Shown here piece after piece: positions 9,341 through 22,200 of a stretch of DNA of 64,000 nucleotides. Where the stretch lies: NCBI GenBank assembly GCA_001662425.1, contig BDDC01000255.1, positions 4,053 to 68,052 of the forward strand, read 5' to 3'. The DNA comes from Chlamydomonas sphaeroides (taxonomy: Eukaryota; Chlorophyta; Chlorophyceae; Chlamydomonadales; Chlamydomonadaceae). The stretch's first letter is position 1, and every line of letters starts with the position of its first letter. Below the pieces are notes generated by a model. It was given only the letters and a program-made list of their open reading frames with translations. It was not told the origin of the DNA and ran no database searches. The position numbers and the translations under genes were made by a program.

Positions 9341-12334
9341 CTAGCTGAGGTAGGCAGTGGCGGCGGTGGTCACCCAGCGCGCCGACAGCGCGTTACGGTT
9401 GGGCGGCAGCTGCCACGCGGGCGGCCGGGGCTTGGTGACGCTGGGCTCGGGCTGGTCGTAGATGAGGTCGGTGCCCCGCATCACCGCCACGGCGGCGGGC
9501 GGGATGACGTGGCCGTCCGACATGACCCGCATGGAGTGGGCCTGGGCCGGATGGAAGCGAGGGCGGGGCGGCATGGTTGCGGAGAGGCACGAGGCTGAGG
9601 ACAGGCTGAGCGGGCGAGCACGGGGAAGTGTGGCCCGAGCCCCGCTGCACGCTATGCATGCCGCCATAGCCCTCGCAGGCGAGCCACAGGTGGGGTGGCA
9701 CGTACCTTCCTTGCACCGCTTCCCTCGCCTGCCCGTCCCCTTCCATGCCCTCCCCTCCCCTCCCCTCCCCTGACCCACCATGACAGCCCGTGTGGAGGAG
9801 GGGAAGGCGCCGCCCGGCACCCGCCGCGCCAGCCCCGCCGACCCGAAGTCGCCGTGCCGCTCCGGGCCCACGTACACCAGCGGCCGCTCATCGCCGGAGC
9901 CACCGGCCACACCGCCGGCAGAGGCCCCAGCGCCCTGCTGCTGCCCCTCCGCCGCCTGCTGCTGCTGCTGCTGCTGCTGCTGAGCGAGGTGCTTGCGCAG
10001 CGGCCGGCGGCGGTCCTCGCGGTCCTGCACCTTTTCCTGTCGGGCCGGGACCGGGGGAAAGGGTTGGGGACACAACGTGCCGTCAGCAGGGCATGCCAGG
10101 CCAGGGCGCGCCTTGGGCGGTGCCTTGACATCACGCCTGGGCGATGCAGCCTGGCTGCGCGCGCTGTTGCGTGGCCATCAAACCTCCCCGCCACCCTGCC
10201 CTCCTCTACGCCTCCAGGGTCCGCCAGCGGCCCTCCCCCACCTGTAGCGCCCTCAGGGCCACCAGGTCATCGTACTCGGGCGCATCCGGGAAGAGCGCCG
10301 TGGTGGGGCCCTCGGGGCCCTGGTTCGGGGAGCACAGGGGCAGGGGGCGGGGCGCGGGGGCACGAGGGGATCGGGCGCCGGCAGCAAGTACGGCGATTGC
10401 GGCGCGTAGCGTCTGGCGGCAGCGCTGCAGCAAGCGCTGCGTTGGGACCCCTGCCACCGCGCTGATATCGGCGCGGACCGCCCGCACCAGCCCCCTTTGT
10501 CAACGCCGCCTCTGGCGCCCCTGTCCTGCTCTCCCACGTGCGCCCTCTGGCCACTGACGCATGCGCAGGTGCTCACCCAGTAGCCCTGGTGGAAGGCGGC
10601 CTCGGGCGGCGGCCGCACGGGCGGGGCCGAGCAGGGCCGCGGCCCGCGCTTGCCCCAGTCGGGCGTCTGCGCCAGCGGCGAGTGGCCTGGGGGGCGGAGC
10701 GGCAGGCGCAGCGCAGTGAGGTCAGCGCACGGCCAGTGGTGGGCTGCCGGTAGCCTTCGCGATGCCCCCGCCCTGGCAGCTCGGCCTGCGCAGCGCATGG
10801 GCGTGTCTAGGGGTGCACGGAGCGCCGGCCCCGCCACCGCAGCCCGGCTCGGCGGCGCCTCACCTGACGTCACGTGGCGGCCTGTGTTGGTGGGCGGCGG
10901 CCGCTCCTGGCCGTACGCGCCGGGCCCCAGCGCGGGGCCCGTGTCGCCGTGCGCCGCCAGCGCCGTGGGCGGCGGCCGCGGCACCTGGGTGCCAAAGGCC
11001 GAGGACGGCCGCGAGGAGCGCTTGGTGAGGCTGCGAGGCAAGGGGAGGACGGGGAGGAGGGGAGGCCTGGTGGGCAGGAGCAGCAGGGGGCGTGGGGAGG
11101 TCTCGATGGCGACGACCCTCGCCGTCTGCCAGACATATAGGCGGCCCGTACACTGCCGTACCACGCACCTGTCGTACCCCTGCCGGTAGTAGCCCCCGAA
11201 CAGGTGCCCCGCGGTGGTGCTGTTGTCCGGCGGCTTGCGCGGCGGCGCCTTGAACGCCGGGCTGCAGCCCGCCGGCACCATCGGCGGCGGCCGCTCGTGC
11301 ACCGGATGCGCTCCCGCAAACAGCTCCGCGTGCCGGATGGCCGTCTGGCTGGCCGCCTTGCCCTCGCCGCCCGGCTGCGCTGCGGGGTTCTGCCCGTTCT
11401 GAGACCCAATGCTCTGGCTCCGCTTGGGCGCGCCGCCGTGCGGCTCCGCCCCTGCCGCGGCGGCCGAGGCCGTGGAGGCGCCGTCGACGGCGGCGGACAG
11501 CGGCCGGCGGCCACTCACGGGCGCGGAGCCGGGCCGGCCGGCCTGCTTGCCAAAGGGTGCGGTGCGCCGCCAGTCCCTGGTGTGGGCCTCCTTGTCCAGA
11601 GCGCCGTACTTTGGCGTGTACTTGCCGGGCGCCGGCACGCCGGCGCTGCCGCCGTAGATGAAGTGCGAGCCGGTGCGCTGTCCCGCGTCGCGGCTGACGG
11701 TGCGGAAGCTTGCCGAAGCCGGCCGCGGCGGCCGCGCCGCCGCCGCTGCACTGGACGCGAACGTCACCGGCGCGCGCTCCGGCATCCCCGGCGGCTCCGG
11801 CGAGCCGGTGCCGGAGGCGCCGGCGGCGCGCGACGGCTGCGCCGTCGGCGCGCTCGACATGCCGGCGGCGGCGGCGGCTGCCGCCGCCGTAGCGGCGGCG
11901 CGCTCGGCGGCGCGCTCCGACGCGGGTCGTATGGTCTGGTGCACGCCGTACTTTCGTGCGATGTGGGGCGCCACGTACTTCATGGTGGCGGCGTGCGCGG
12001 CGCGCTCGGCGTAGGCCTCGTCCAGCAGCGGCCCCCGGATGGCGGAGTTGGCGGCGGCCAGGGCCACGGCCATGGCGGGCGACGGCGCGGCGGGGCCGCG
12101 GTCGCCAGAGTCGAACAGGCTGGCGCGCGGGTCGGAACCGGGCGGGGGACCCTCGATGAGCGTGCCGCGCTCGAAGGCCTCCAGCCGCACCGCCGCTTTG
12201 GATAGGCTGGCGGGGCCCACGTAGCGGTCGTATAGGGCGCCCATTTCGGAGTCGTTGAGATTGCGACCCGAGCGACCGGTCTCGGGCGTAGTGAACAGCG
12301 CGCCGGTGCTGGAGAGGGGCAGGGGCAGGGGCAT
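9341..12334 (-). CDS. Pro-Gly-rich SHIPPO-like protein, probably ciliary
   Basis: Six exons join in phase: 12334-11169, 11030-10864, 10686-10577, 10319-10242, 10036-9779 and 9541-9341, giving 659 residues. The protein is not globular but repeatedly shows the proline-glycine-tyrosine pattern of sperm-tail PG-rich (SHIPPO/ODF3-type) proteins: PAPGKYTPKYG, GPGAYGQERPP, FGGYYRQGYD, and aromatic-basic motifs such as HTRDWRRTAPFGK. Such proteins line or decorate axonemal microtubules. A nine-glutamine run lies in exon 5. The start is uncertain: the ATG at 12334 sits directly upstream of what also looks like an acceptor (pyrimidine tract then AG at 12317-12316). A good GTAAGT donor at about 12414 would splice in phase and add an upstream exon reading QGVN before TGALF. 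Family assignment rests on motifs, not on a known domain alignment. Confidence 0.6.
9956..9982. repeat. CAG/CTG trinucleotide run, nine units
   Basis: Nine CTG triplets on the plus strand encode a nine-glutamine run in exon 5 of the leftward Pro-Gly-rich gene. Confidence 0.95.
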
Positions 12335-13226
12335 GGTGAGAAGGCGACGGGCACGTTCACGGGCCTGACCTTGACAAGCCTGTGAATCGCAACGTCGTCA
12401 TGCCGGCACTTACTTGACGCCCTGCTTGCTGACGCAGCGCACCGGCGCCAGGTCCGCTCGGTCGATGCGCAGGCATGCGGTTTGCTACACAGGTCATACA
12501 CAAAGGAGCTTAGTATGGGGTCACTACGCACAGAAGAGCTTTGCAAGGCCATCGCTGGTCTCCTTCGGCAAAGAAGCATGTGTCGCGGGGCACCGCACCT
12601 TGTGCTTGAGCCCCGCCTCTAGCTCGGCTTGAGTAATATACACATCCGCAGAACGCGTCATGCTGCTGTGTTGTCAAGGCGAGCGGCTAGGGCCGCGTCG
12701 TGCAGGGAACGCTGCTATATAATAGCAACTACCCTAGCATAAAGAAGACGTTATTGGGATGCATAGGAATCATCTCGTGGCTGTGAGCAGCGACTCGGCG
12801 AGTTGGGTCACGGTTAGTTCTACCCGCAGACGCTTGCGCGGGCGCTGGTAAACAAGTGTTGGATGCTTGAGAAACTAGGTTGGAAGGCTCGCACGCTGTG
12901 ACTTCTTGGCGACAAGGCACGAACCCGCGGCCCTGCCTTCACCCGCGGGGAGGCACGCTGGCCTCCACCTCGAGGATCCCGGCCTGCAGGATCAAGACGT
13001 ACTAGTGTTACAATAGAATATTACAAGCGCCGATCAACGCAAGTCACAGCTCGGCCAACTTGCGACTCCAGCTGCGCGGGTCACCACGCTCAGCAGCGGA
13101 GGACACGCGTCAACGCCAACATTTCATCCCGTCACATTGCAAATCACACAGCACCCTGCACAGAAGCATCCGGCAAAAAAGCCTTCTCCTCACCCTGACC
13201 ACATTTTCCGCCGCAGTCCCAAGCGC
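12335..13226. other. Intergenic region, AT-richer, with TATA-like palindrome
   Basis: About 890 bases lie between the TCP11 stop codon and the Pro-Gly-rich gene. The right part holds two poly(A) signals. The left part (12410-12580) may contain extra 5' exons of the Pro-Gly-rich gene. A TATATAATA stretch at 12716-12724 lies in a small palindrome and could be that gene's TATA box. Confidence 0.4.
13008..13025 (-). terminator. Paired TGTAA poly(A) signals of the TCP11 gene
   Basis: TGTAA occurs twice on the minus strand (13025-13021 and 13012-13008), 200-220 bases after the stop codon of the TCP11 gene. The surroundings are AT-rich for this window. Confidence 0.7.
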
Positions 13227-16200
13227 TCAGATCTCGTCTCCCTCGCCGAGCGCCTCTTCCTCCTCCGCCTCGCCCGCGCCCTGGCTCGGGCCCTGCCGGG
13301 CGGCGGCAGTGCCACCACCCACGGCCGCTCCCTGGCCCACCCCCAGCACCTGCACACGCGCCACATGGGATTGCAGGGCGGAGCTTAGAACACGTGTGCC
13401 GCAAGCATAGCGCAGCTGTGCTGCGCTTAGCAGGGCCACGCTGGTAGCCCAAGTGTAGCTCGTCAGGCCGGGGCGGCGGCCACAGGTAAGCACGCCACCG
13501 GCGGTGTGGCATAATCCCGCCCTGCTGTAGCCCGCCAGCACTGGGAGTGAATGTTAACCCCTCTCCACCAACTCTCAGGCAACAGTAACCCGCATTGTCT
13601 CAATCAACAGCTCCGCAGCAGAACCTCTCCCCCGGCATTCAGTGGCCGTCTGGCCCCGGCTATGTCGCCGAGCTCCCTTAACATACGCCCGCTCCCGCCC
13701 GCCCAAGTCCCACACCCCATCCACCCACCTGCTCCGCCAACCGTCCGTACAGCTCCCCATGCACCGCCTCCGTCACGGCAGCCGCCGCCAGCAGCCGGCT
13801 ACCCAGCGCCGCCACGTCAGCCGCCAGCCCGCCGGCGCCCACGCGACCCAGCAACGCGGCCGCGGCAGCGGCCGCTGCGGCGGAGCCGCCGGCGCCGCCG
13901 GCAGGCGGCGCACCGCCGCCGCCGGCGCCGCTGGCGGCGGGGGTGTTGGTGTCGGCGGCGGCTCCTGGCGCCGGCCCCAGCGACATGTGCAGCAGCAGCG
14001 CGGCGCCCAGGGCATTGGCTATAGAGCGGAAGGCGGCGGAGGAGGGGTCCACCAGGCCCTGAAAGGGGGGAGCAAGGGGACCGGCGTACGGGGGAGCAGC
14101 AGGGCATGCGGCATGAGGCACGAGGGGCGGTGCACGCTGGGTTCCCCAGGCCTCTCCCCCGACGGACGCGTCAGGACCCCGCCACCACGCCAGCACCCCG
14201 GCCCACCACGAAGGCGCCTCGCAGCCGCGCCTCCGCCTCGCCGTCGCCCACCACGCCCGCTGCCGCCGCCAGCTCCGCCACCAGCGCCGGCAGCCGCATG
14301 CCCGGGTCGGCGGCCACCACCAGCAGCCGCCGGGCCGCCGAGGAGCGCTGCGCAGGGCCCCAGGACGAGGCGGCGGCGGCTGCCGCCGCCGCGGCGGCGG
14401 CGGCGTCGGGCGCTGCGGCGCGGGCCGCGGCGGCGGCGGCGGTTCTGAACTGGGTCACCAGTAGCATGCCTGCCGGGGTTCGTGGATGGGCAGTGTCAGT
14501 GGGGCATGGAGTCATAATCTGGCGGCGGCAAATGAGAGCAATGGGGCCTCAGCGTCCGTGCCGTGGCCGTGCACCCCGCTCCGCCGCCGCCTCACCCGCC
14601 GTCACCACCGCCAGCTGCTGGAAGGCGTTCTGCGCCGCGTGCAGCTCGGAGCTGCTCCACGCCAGCGTCTCCGCCAGGCCCGGCCCCACCGCCGGCGCCT
14701 CGCCCGCCACCAGCGCCGCCAGCCCGCACCGCACCACCCACCGCCAGCCGGCGGCGCCGCCGCCTCCGGCCGCCTCCGGCGGCCCCACCGGCAGCACCGG
14801 CCGCAGCCGGAAGGCCGCGGACACGGCGGCGCCGCCGTCAGCGGAGCTGCCGGTGGCGGCTGCGCCGGGGGCCTGGCGGAGGCCGGCGCGCAGGTGCGCG
14901 GGCACGGCCGCCGCCGTGGCGGCGGCGGCGTTGACCGCCTCCGCCGCCAGGTCCACCCCTTGCGCTCGCATGTGGGCCGTGATGGCGGCGGCGGCGGCGG
15001 CGCTGCGCTGCATCCAGGCCGCGGTGCGAGGCAGCGCCGCCGCCACCTGCTGCGGCGTTGCTGCCGCCGCCGCGGCGGCGCCGTCGGCTCCTGGCGTCGG
15101 CAGTCCGAAGATGGACGCGAACTTGGTCTGCAGGTAGGCCACTGCACCCTCGCCACGCAGGCTGGCGGCCAGGGCCTACGAGAGGAGGGCAAAGGAAGGC
15201 AGGGGCGCAGGGCGGTTTGGCATGGACTGGATGCAGGGGGTCGGCAAACCGCAGGTGAGACAAGAGCGAGACAGGGAGCACGGGGCAGCTGCTGCACTGC
15301 CTGCCCAGTCCCCCACTGTGCAGCCCTTCAGACATTTGCTGCCGGCCCCAGGTCCCATACTACGGCTACTGTCGCCGCAGCCCCAACCCCTCAACGGCCG
15401 TCAGCCCGGAGGCTCCCCTCCCCTCCCCTCCCCACGCAGCCCGCGGGCCGCCCTGCTCACCTGCAGGCGGCCGTTGGCTGCGTCCACCCTCAGCAGCTTG
15501 ACCTGAGGAGCGGGGGTGGAGGGGTTTGGGGTGCCAGTTTCGTGCCAGCGGCTTCGCGGTCGGGCTCTGCAGAAGAGGATCCGGGTGTGACGCGCCCGCA
15601 GAGCACTCGTACCGCCAAACGTCAACCGTCCGCACACACACACCAGCCACCGTGCTCACTACATGTTACCTAATTCTGAACACACCAGCCACCGCGCTAA
15701 CTACATGTCACCTATTTCTGGACACACCAGCCACCGTGCTTACTACATGTTACCTATTTCTGAACACACCAGCCACCGTGCTCACTATATGTTACCTATT
15801 TCTGAACACACCAGCTGGCTCACCTGTGCTGCCAGTAGCCGGATCGCCCGGCCCAGCGCCGCCGCCAGCGGAGGCAGCGGCGCGTTGAGCTGCCGCCGCC
15901 TCCGCTCAGCCTCGTCGCCGCTGCCGCTGCCCTCCTCCTCACCCTCCGCCCCCGCCGCCGGTGCCAGGCCCCCGGCGCCCTGCGCCAGCGCCGCCGCCAG
16001 CTGGCGCCGCATCGCGTCCTGAGCCGCCGCCGCCGCGGCCTCGCGCGCCGGCGCCCCCGCCACCAGCAGCAGCGCCGCCAGCCTCTCCAGCAAGCCCAGC
16101 GCGCTCCGCACCGCAGCCGCCACGTCGCCCCCGCCAGCGGCCCCGGCAATGGCGGCGCGGAGCGCGGGCTCCGCGTACTCGGCCCGCAGCGCCGCAGCCT

Positions 16201-19200
16201 TCAGGGAGGGCAGGAAAGGGCATGGTCAGGGATCGGATCGGAGTGACTGGCAGGCGGCAGCAGGCCATGGCACAGCAGGCGCCGGTGCGAGGGTGAGGGG
16301 AGCGCTGCTTGCGACACCAAGGGCCGTCAGCCACGCCGGAAGTCCCCCAAGTGGGCATCGGTGCACCGACCCATTCGCGCCCACCTGCTGCGCGCTCCCC
16401 AGCACCCCCGCCACGTCGCCCGCCACCTCCGCCAGCAGCGGCGCCGCCACCGCCGCCAGCGCCGCCGCGGGGCCGCCGCCAGGTCCGCCCCGGTAGGCCA
16501 GTGCCGCCGCCAGCGCAGACCCCACGTTGGCCCAGAAGGCGCACTCGGCGATGGCCGCCGTCCTACGCAGCGGACGAAGGGAGGGGAGGTGAAGGGAGGG
16601 AGGGAAACGAAGGCGTAACGAGCTGGCATGGCTCCAAGCCAAGACTCATGAGGCGGGAACGCGGCAGGAGGCGGCAGGAGGCGGCAGGAGGCGGCAGGAG
16701 GCGGCAGGAGGCGGCAGGAGGCGGCAGGAGGCAGCAGGAGGAGGCTGGAGGCCTACCACTCCTTCCCCGCCCCTCCCCCGTTCACGTCCTCCCCCCTCCC
16801 GCCTCCCCCTGTCCATGCCGCCCGCCCCCCACCCACCTGCTCCTCAGCGCCGCCACCAGCTCCTCCTGCCCCAGCGCCGCCAGCTCCTCGGGGTCGGGCG
16901 ACGGCGGGAGCCCCGCCAGGCCGTCGGCGCCCTGGGGTGGGTGTGAGGGAAGGATGCTGTTGACGAGGGGTGAGGGACTAGGGGCACGGGGCTGGGACTG
17001 CAGGTGGACAGCCCACTGCGGGTACGCCTCCTACGTCCCTTCCCTGTCAACGTGCTGGTTGCGCGGAGCGGAGCCCCCAGGCTGCGGCTGCACGTCGTCT
17101 CGCACAGCATGGAAACCTGCAGGCATCCCTGCCTGCTCGTCACCCGTGCCCACCCGCTCCACGGCCGCCACGGCGCGCTCCCAGGCCGCCTCCGCCTCCG
17201 CCGAAGACAGCCTGAGGCAGATGGCGTTGGGGGGCGGGGAGGGGCAGGCAGCCAGGGATGAGTGGAGGGGATCGCACACGACCGGCCTACTCTCACACAT
17301 GCATCCTCCCCTCCCCCCCGGCCCCACCTGAAGGGCTCCCCCCGCGCCCCCGCCGCCAGCATGTCAGCCACCAGCGCCGCATTGCTGGCCATGGCCGGGC
17401 CCTCCAGCTGAGGCGCCGAGGGGGCCGAGGCCGAGGCGGACAGCAGCGCGCCGGGGGAGCTGCGGGTGGGGGAAGGGGTTTAGGTGCGGCAGGCGTGAGG
17501 AGGGCGGCGACGCGGTGTGGCGGCGGGGAGGGGGCCCAAGGGGGCTTGGCTTGGCGCAGGGGGTGGTGGTTGCGGTGAGCTGGAGGCGGCGGTGCGGCAA
17601 CAGCCTGGCCTGGGTTGAAGAAGCATGCGCGAAACACGAACTGGGACGCCTACCGAGGGCTGGTCAGGGAGGGCGAGAATGACCCCGTGCTGGCGGCAGC
17701 GGCGGCCGGTGGCGGCGCCGCCACGGGCGGCACCGCGGCCGGCGGCGCCGTCGCCGAGGAGGGCAGCTCGACAGTCAGCGGCGGCGCGCGGGAGGCGACG
17801 CCCGAGCCGTTGGCGGCGCCGTTGGCGGCGCCGTTGGCGGCGCCGTTGGCGGCGGGCGGCGCGCTGCGTCGTGGCGAGGGCGAGGGCGACGGCAGCGGCG
17901 AGACCGGGGGCGAGGAAGCCGAGGCCGAGGCGGAGGCCATGCCGCTGCCGCCGCGGGGGGCGGCGCGGGCGCCTCGCCTGGGGCAGAAAGGGGTTAAGCA
18001 CGGGAGCGCTCTGTGCCGACTCCGTGAGACATGGCAGATGGCACATACCAGAGCTCCCGTGTCTGGTGCACCCGGGCCCGCCGCTGACGTAGGCCGCAAC
18101 GCCCTGCCCCGAGCACAGAGCCCTTGCCCGGCCCGTTCTTGTTGCGGATTGCGAACCGACGCGAACCGACGCGTCACCGACGCGTCACCACCCTGGACAA
18201 TCATGGTCCTATATTCATTATGTTTTTTCTATTAACCAAGAACACGCACGGCCCCACCTGGCGGGCGACTCTACGTCCGTGTTGTCGGCCTCCGAAGCGG
18301 AGGCGGAGGCAGAGCCGCGCTCCGCCACCTCCGCGGCCACGAAGCGGCGGGCGGCCTCCAGCGCCGCCTGCAAAGGAGGGTTGCGGATCATTGGCGCAGG
18401 GAAGAGGGCTACGGTTTCGGGCAAGGAGCCAAGGTAGGGCATCCAGCACGTGGCCCTCCAACACTTCCCTGGGACACCCACCCCTGCGCCCTCGCCGCCG
18501 TCCCTCCCACCTGCAGCCGGCCCATGCCCGCCTCGCCGCCCAGCCGCCCGATGCGGTCCGCCAGCAGCGCCTGGTCGTGAGACACCTGCGCGATGACGGC
18601 CTGGGGAAAAGGGAGGAGCAGGCGGAAGAGGAGGGGGGCGGCGGTGCAGGGTGAGTGTCAGAGTCGGGCTTGGTCGTTGTACGGTGTACCCACGCACGAT
18701 ACCGCAACGGGCTCGTCCGCGCCTGCCCCCCTGGCCGCCACTCACCTGCAGGTCCGCGCTGCGCCGCACTCGCTCGCTGCCGGGGTCCCCGCGGCACTTG
18801 CGCAGCATGGACGTCTCCAGCGCCGCCGCGCAGCGGACCAGCTCGGCCTGGGCGGCAGTCGAGCGACCAAGTCAGGCGCAGGTCCGTTGGAGGGGCGGCG
18901 CGGGACGCGCCACGCAGGTGCGGCCTGCCCACGGACCGGCAAGGTCGTCGCGACTGAGGTGTTGGCCCCCTGCCCACCCTAGCCCACCCCAACCCGCTAG
19001 CCGCCCCGGTGCCCCACCTCCAGCGCCGCCGCGTCGGCTCCCTTCCACGCCACGAACTGGTCTAGGTAGGCCAGCCAGGCCTCGTCGAACGACACCAGCA
19101 GCGAGCCTGGGGGAGGGGGAGGGGCAAGGATGGCGTGTAAGCAGGGTACTGGTACGCACCGCGCGGCACACGAGGGGGTTCGGAGGCACCCACGCGACGC

Positions 19201-22200
19201 ACCGATGGTCAGGTACTCGGACGACGCCGAGGGCGAGGGGACCACCTGGGCGCCGCCGCCCGAGGGCCCTCCCGTGCGGCGGCGGCGCAGCAGCTCCTCC
19301 ATGCCCCGAGCCAGCGGCGAGGCGGCCATGAGCGAGCCAGCGCCCTGCTGCACCTCCGCCCCCAGCCCCTCCCGCCCGGGCTCCAGCTGCAGGATGCGGC
19401 CCAGCAGGGCCTCCAGCCGGGCCACCAGCACTGCGGCGGCGGAGGCCAGGGCCCTCTCGCGCGCGCCTGCGGGGGCCCGGGGGGAGCGGCCGGCAGCGGG
19501 CGAGAGGGTTGGCCGGGGCCGGCACCAAGGGGGGAACAGCATGCAGCAGCTGCTACTGTTGTGGGCTTGGACAACACATGCGCTAGCTTGCGTGGCACAT
19601 GCGCAGGTTTTGGGGGAAGTCGACTGATAGACGACGCTGCGGTGCCAAGTCGATGCATGTGTGCAGCGTCCAACGGTATGCACATGTGGGGGCCGCCTCA
19701 CCCGAGCCCGAGAACACCACCTCGGGGTGGCGCACTACCATGAGGGAGCACAGCAGCACCCGGGCCGGGTAGCGCTCCAGCACCGCGTCACGGGGGGCGC
19801 GGGGAAACAGCCGCCGCAGCAGGCGCTGCGCGTTGTCGCCGCCGGGGCTGCCGGGGCTGCCGGGGCCGCCGCTGCCTGGGCTGCCTGGGCTGCCGGGCTG
19901 GCCGCCAGCAACTGCGGCTGTGTGCGTGTGGCTGTTGCCGTTGCTGGCTGACTTGGGCACAGGTGGCTGTGTGGAGGTGCGCTTGGCCGCCAGGCGCTGC
20001 TCCAGGCGCCGCATCAGGGCCTGGGCAGGCGGCAGGGGAGGCAGGCGAGGAGGCGCCAGTGAACACCGGCGCCACGGGCCCTCAGGGACGCCGCGCTCGT
20101 CCCGCCGTCGTCCTAGGCTGGCGGCGCGCGTGCTCAGACCCCGTCGAGCGAGGTTGGGCTCGCGGCACGGGCACTCACCCCAGGGCCCCGCCAGCCCCCA
20201 CGCACCCACGGCCCCTACCTGCGTGGCTTTAAGCGTGGCCGGCGACCGCAGCGCCGCCGCAAAGCGCTCAAACTCGTCATCGTCGTCGTCGCCGCCGCCG
20301 CTGCTGCCCTCGCGCCGCCGCGGGCTGCCCAGGCCGATAACGACCGCGTTGACGCCACCGCCGCCGCCGCTGCCGGCGCGCGGGCGGGGCACGTCGACGG
20401 CGCCGGCGGCGCGCGCCACGGCCTCCTCCGCCGCGGCCTCCGCCGGGCCCGCCGGCGGCGCCGCCAGCGCCAGGCGCAGCGCCGTCACCTCGGTTCCCAC
20501 AAAGGCCTCCGCCAGGGCCTGCGTGGTCTTGCGCGAACGGGCGAAGGCGCGCCAGCCCTGCTGCAGCCGCCGGCTGCTGATGGAGCGGCGGAGGCCCTCC
20601 AGCTGAGCTGCGGCAGAGGCCGATGCAGCCGCGGCGGCCGCTGCCGCCGTCGCAGCAGCTGTGGCGGCGGCGCGCGCCGCCGCCAGCTTGACATGCGACC
20701 GCTCGCCCTCCGCCGCAGCGACGGCGGTGGCGGCCGCCGCCGCGGCCTCAGCGGCGCTGGCGGCGGCGGCAGCCGCCGCCGCCGCGGCGGCCACGCGCGG
20801 CGGCGGCGGCGGGGCGCCGTCGTCGCCTTCCTCAGATTCGTAGTCGGCGTCGGTGGCGGCCTCGGTCGTGACCGCCTCGGTCGTGGCCTCCTCCAGCGCC
20901 CCGACGCGGCCGGCCTGCGGGCTGAAGGCCAGCGGTGAGCCCGCCCCCTCGCTGGAGCCGGGCGCGGCGCGGGCCGAGCCGGGCGACAGCGGCGGCGCGG
21001 CGGCGCGCAGCTCCTCGCGCCGCTGCCGGGCGCCCTCCAGCTTCATCTCCAGGGCCTGGGGTGCGCCCGAGGCCGGGGTCGGCGAGCATCAGGCCACGTG
21101 CAGCCGTCGTAAGCCAACGAGGCAGGCCCCTTGCCTACTAGCGGCAGCTGCGCCATGCGAGCTGCCTCGCTCTCCACCCAAGGGCCTACCTGGCGCCGTG
21201 CCTCGGCCTCCTGCTGCCGCAGCTCGCGGGTCAGCGCGCCCGCGGTGATGGCGCGCTGGACCTGGACGTCGGGGTGCAAAGAGGGGCGTGTGCGGCAGGG
21301 ACAGGGAAGCGCGTCGAGGCACGCAGGCGTAGCAGGGCAGCAAGGCATGCAGGCGGTGGAGCGGTGGCAGGAGCCTAGCGGCGGCTGGCGGCAAGGCGAT
21401 GTGCTCGAGGCAAGGTCGGAGGCACGGCGATATGTTCGAGGCAAGGTCCAGGCAAGGTCGAGGCGACCCGGCGACGCGCCGGCTGCTGCTCGCAGCAAAC
21501 GCCAGCTGAGCAACCCAGGCCCGCACCAACCTTGCTCGCGGCGCGCGCGGCCCTCCGCGCGAGCGCCGCCTCGCGGCCGCTGGCTGCAGCCGCGAGCCGA
21601 GCCTGCAGCCGGCTGCGCTGCTGCTCCGCGGCCGCCGACTTGGCCTCCTGCGTGCTGGCCTGCGCTCGGCAGCGGGACAGGCCGAAACAGCGAGGGACGT
21701 CGTACCAGGCAACGCGAGTCGCCGTCGGGTCGCCTCGCTCGTGTGCAAGCGTCGCAGAGGAGAGCGCTCGGCGCTGGCCCAGTGTGCCTATGTGTATTGT
21801 CCGCGATGACGAATGCTGCGGAGTGCATCGCAAACGTGCGCCAAACCCCAACACCCCCAAGCCCAAACTCAAAACACACACGTTTCACCCCTGCCCTCTC
21901 CCCGCCGACTCGCCCGACGCACCAGGCGGTTCAGCACCAGCTCGTGCTCCCCCCGCAGCCGCTCCCGCTCCGCCTCCCGCAGCGCCATCCGCCGGCCATC
22001 CGCCGCCGCCAGCTGCTCCTCCAGCCGCTCAGCCGCCTCCGCCGCCGCCGCGGCGCCAGCCGCTCGCGATCGCTCCGCAGCGCCCTCGCGCCGCTGGCTC
22101 AGCGCTGCCGCGGCGGCAGCGCGGGCCGCGACGCGGGCGGCGCGCGCCGCGTCAGCCGCCTCCAGCCGCTCCTGCATTGCCAGCGGGACCGGGGAAGGCG

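Noticed and set aside
15639..16740. Possible CRISPR-like arrays
   Set aside because: The 42-bp and 10-bp repeats are head to tail without unique spacers and lie in introns of a nuclear gene; they are minisatellites.
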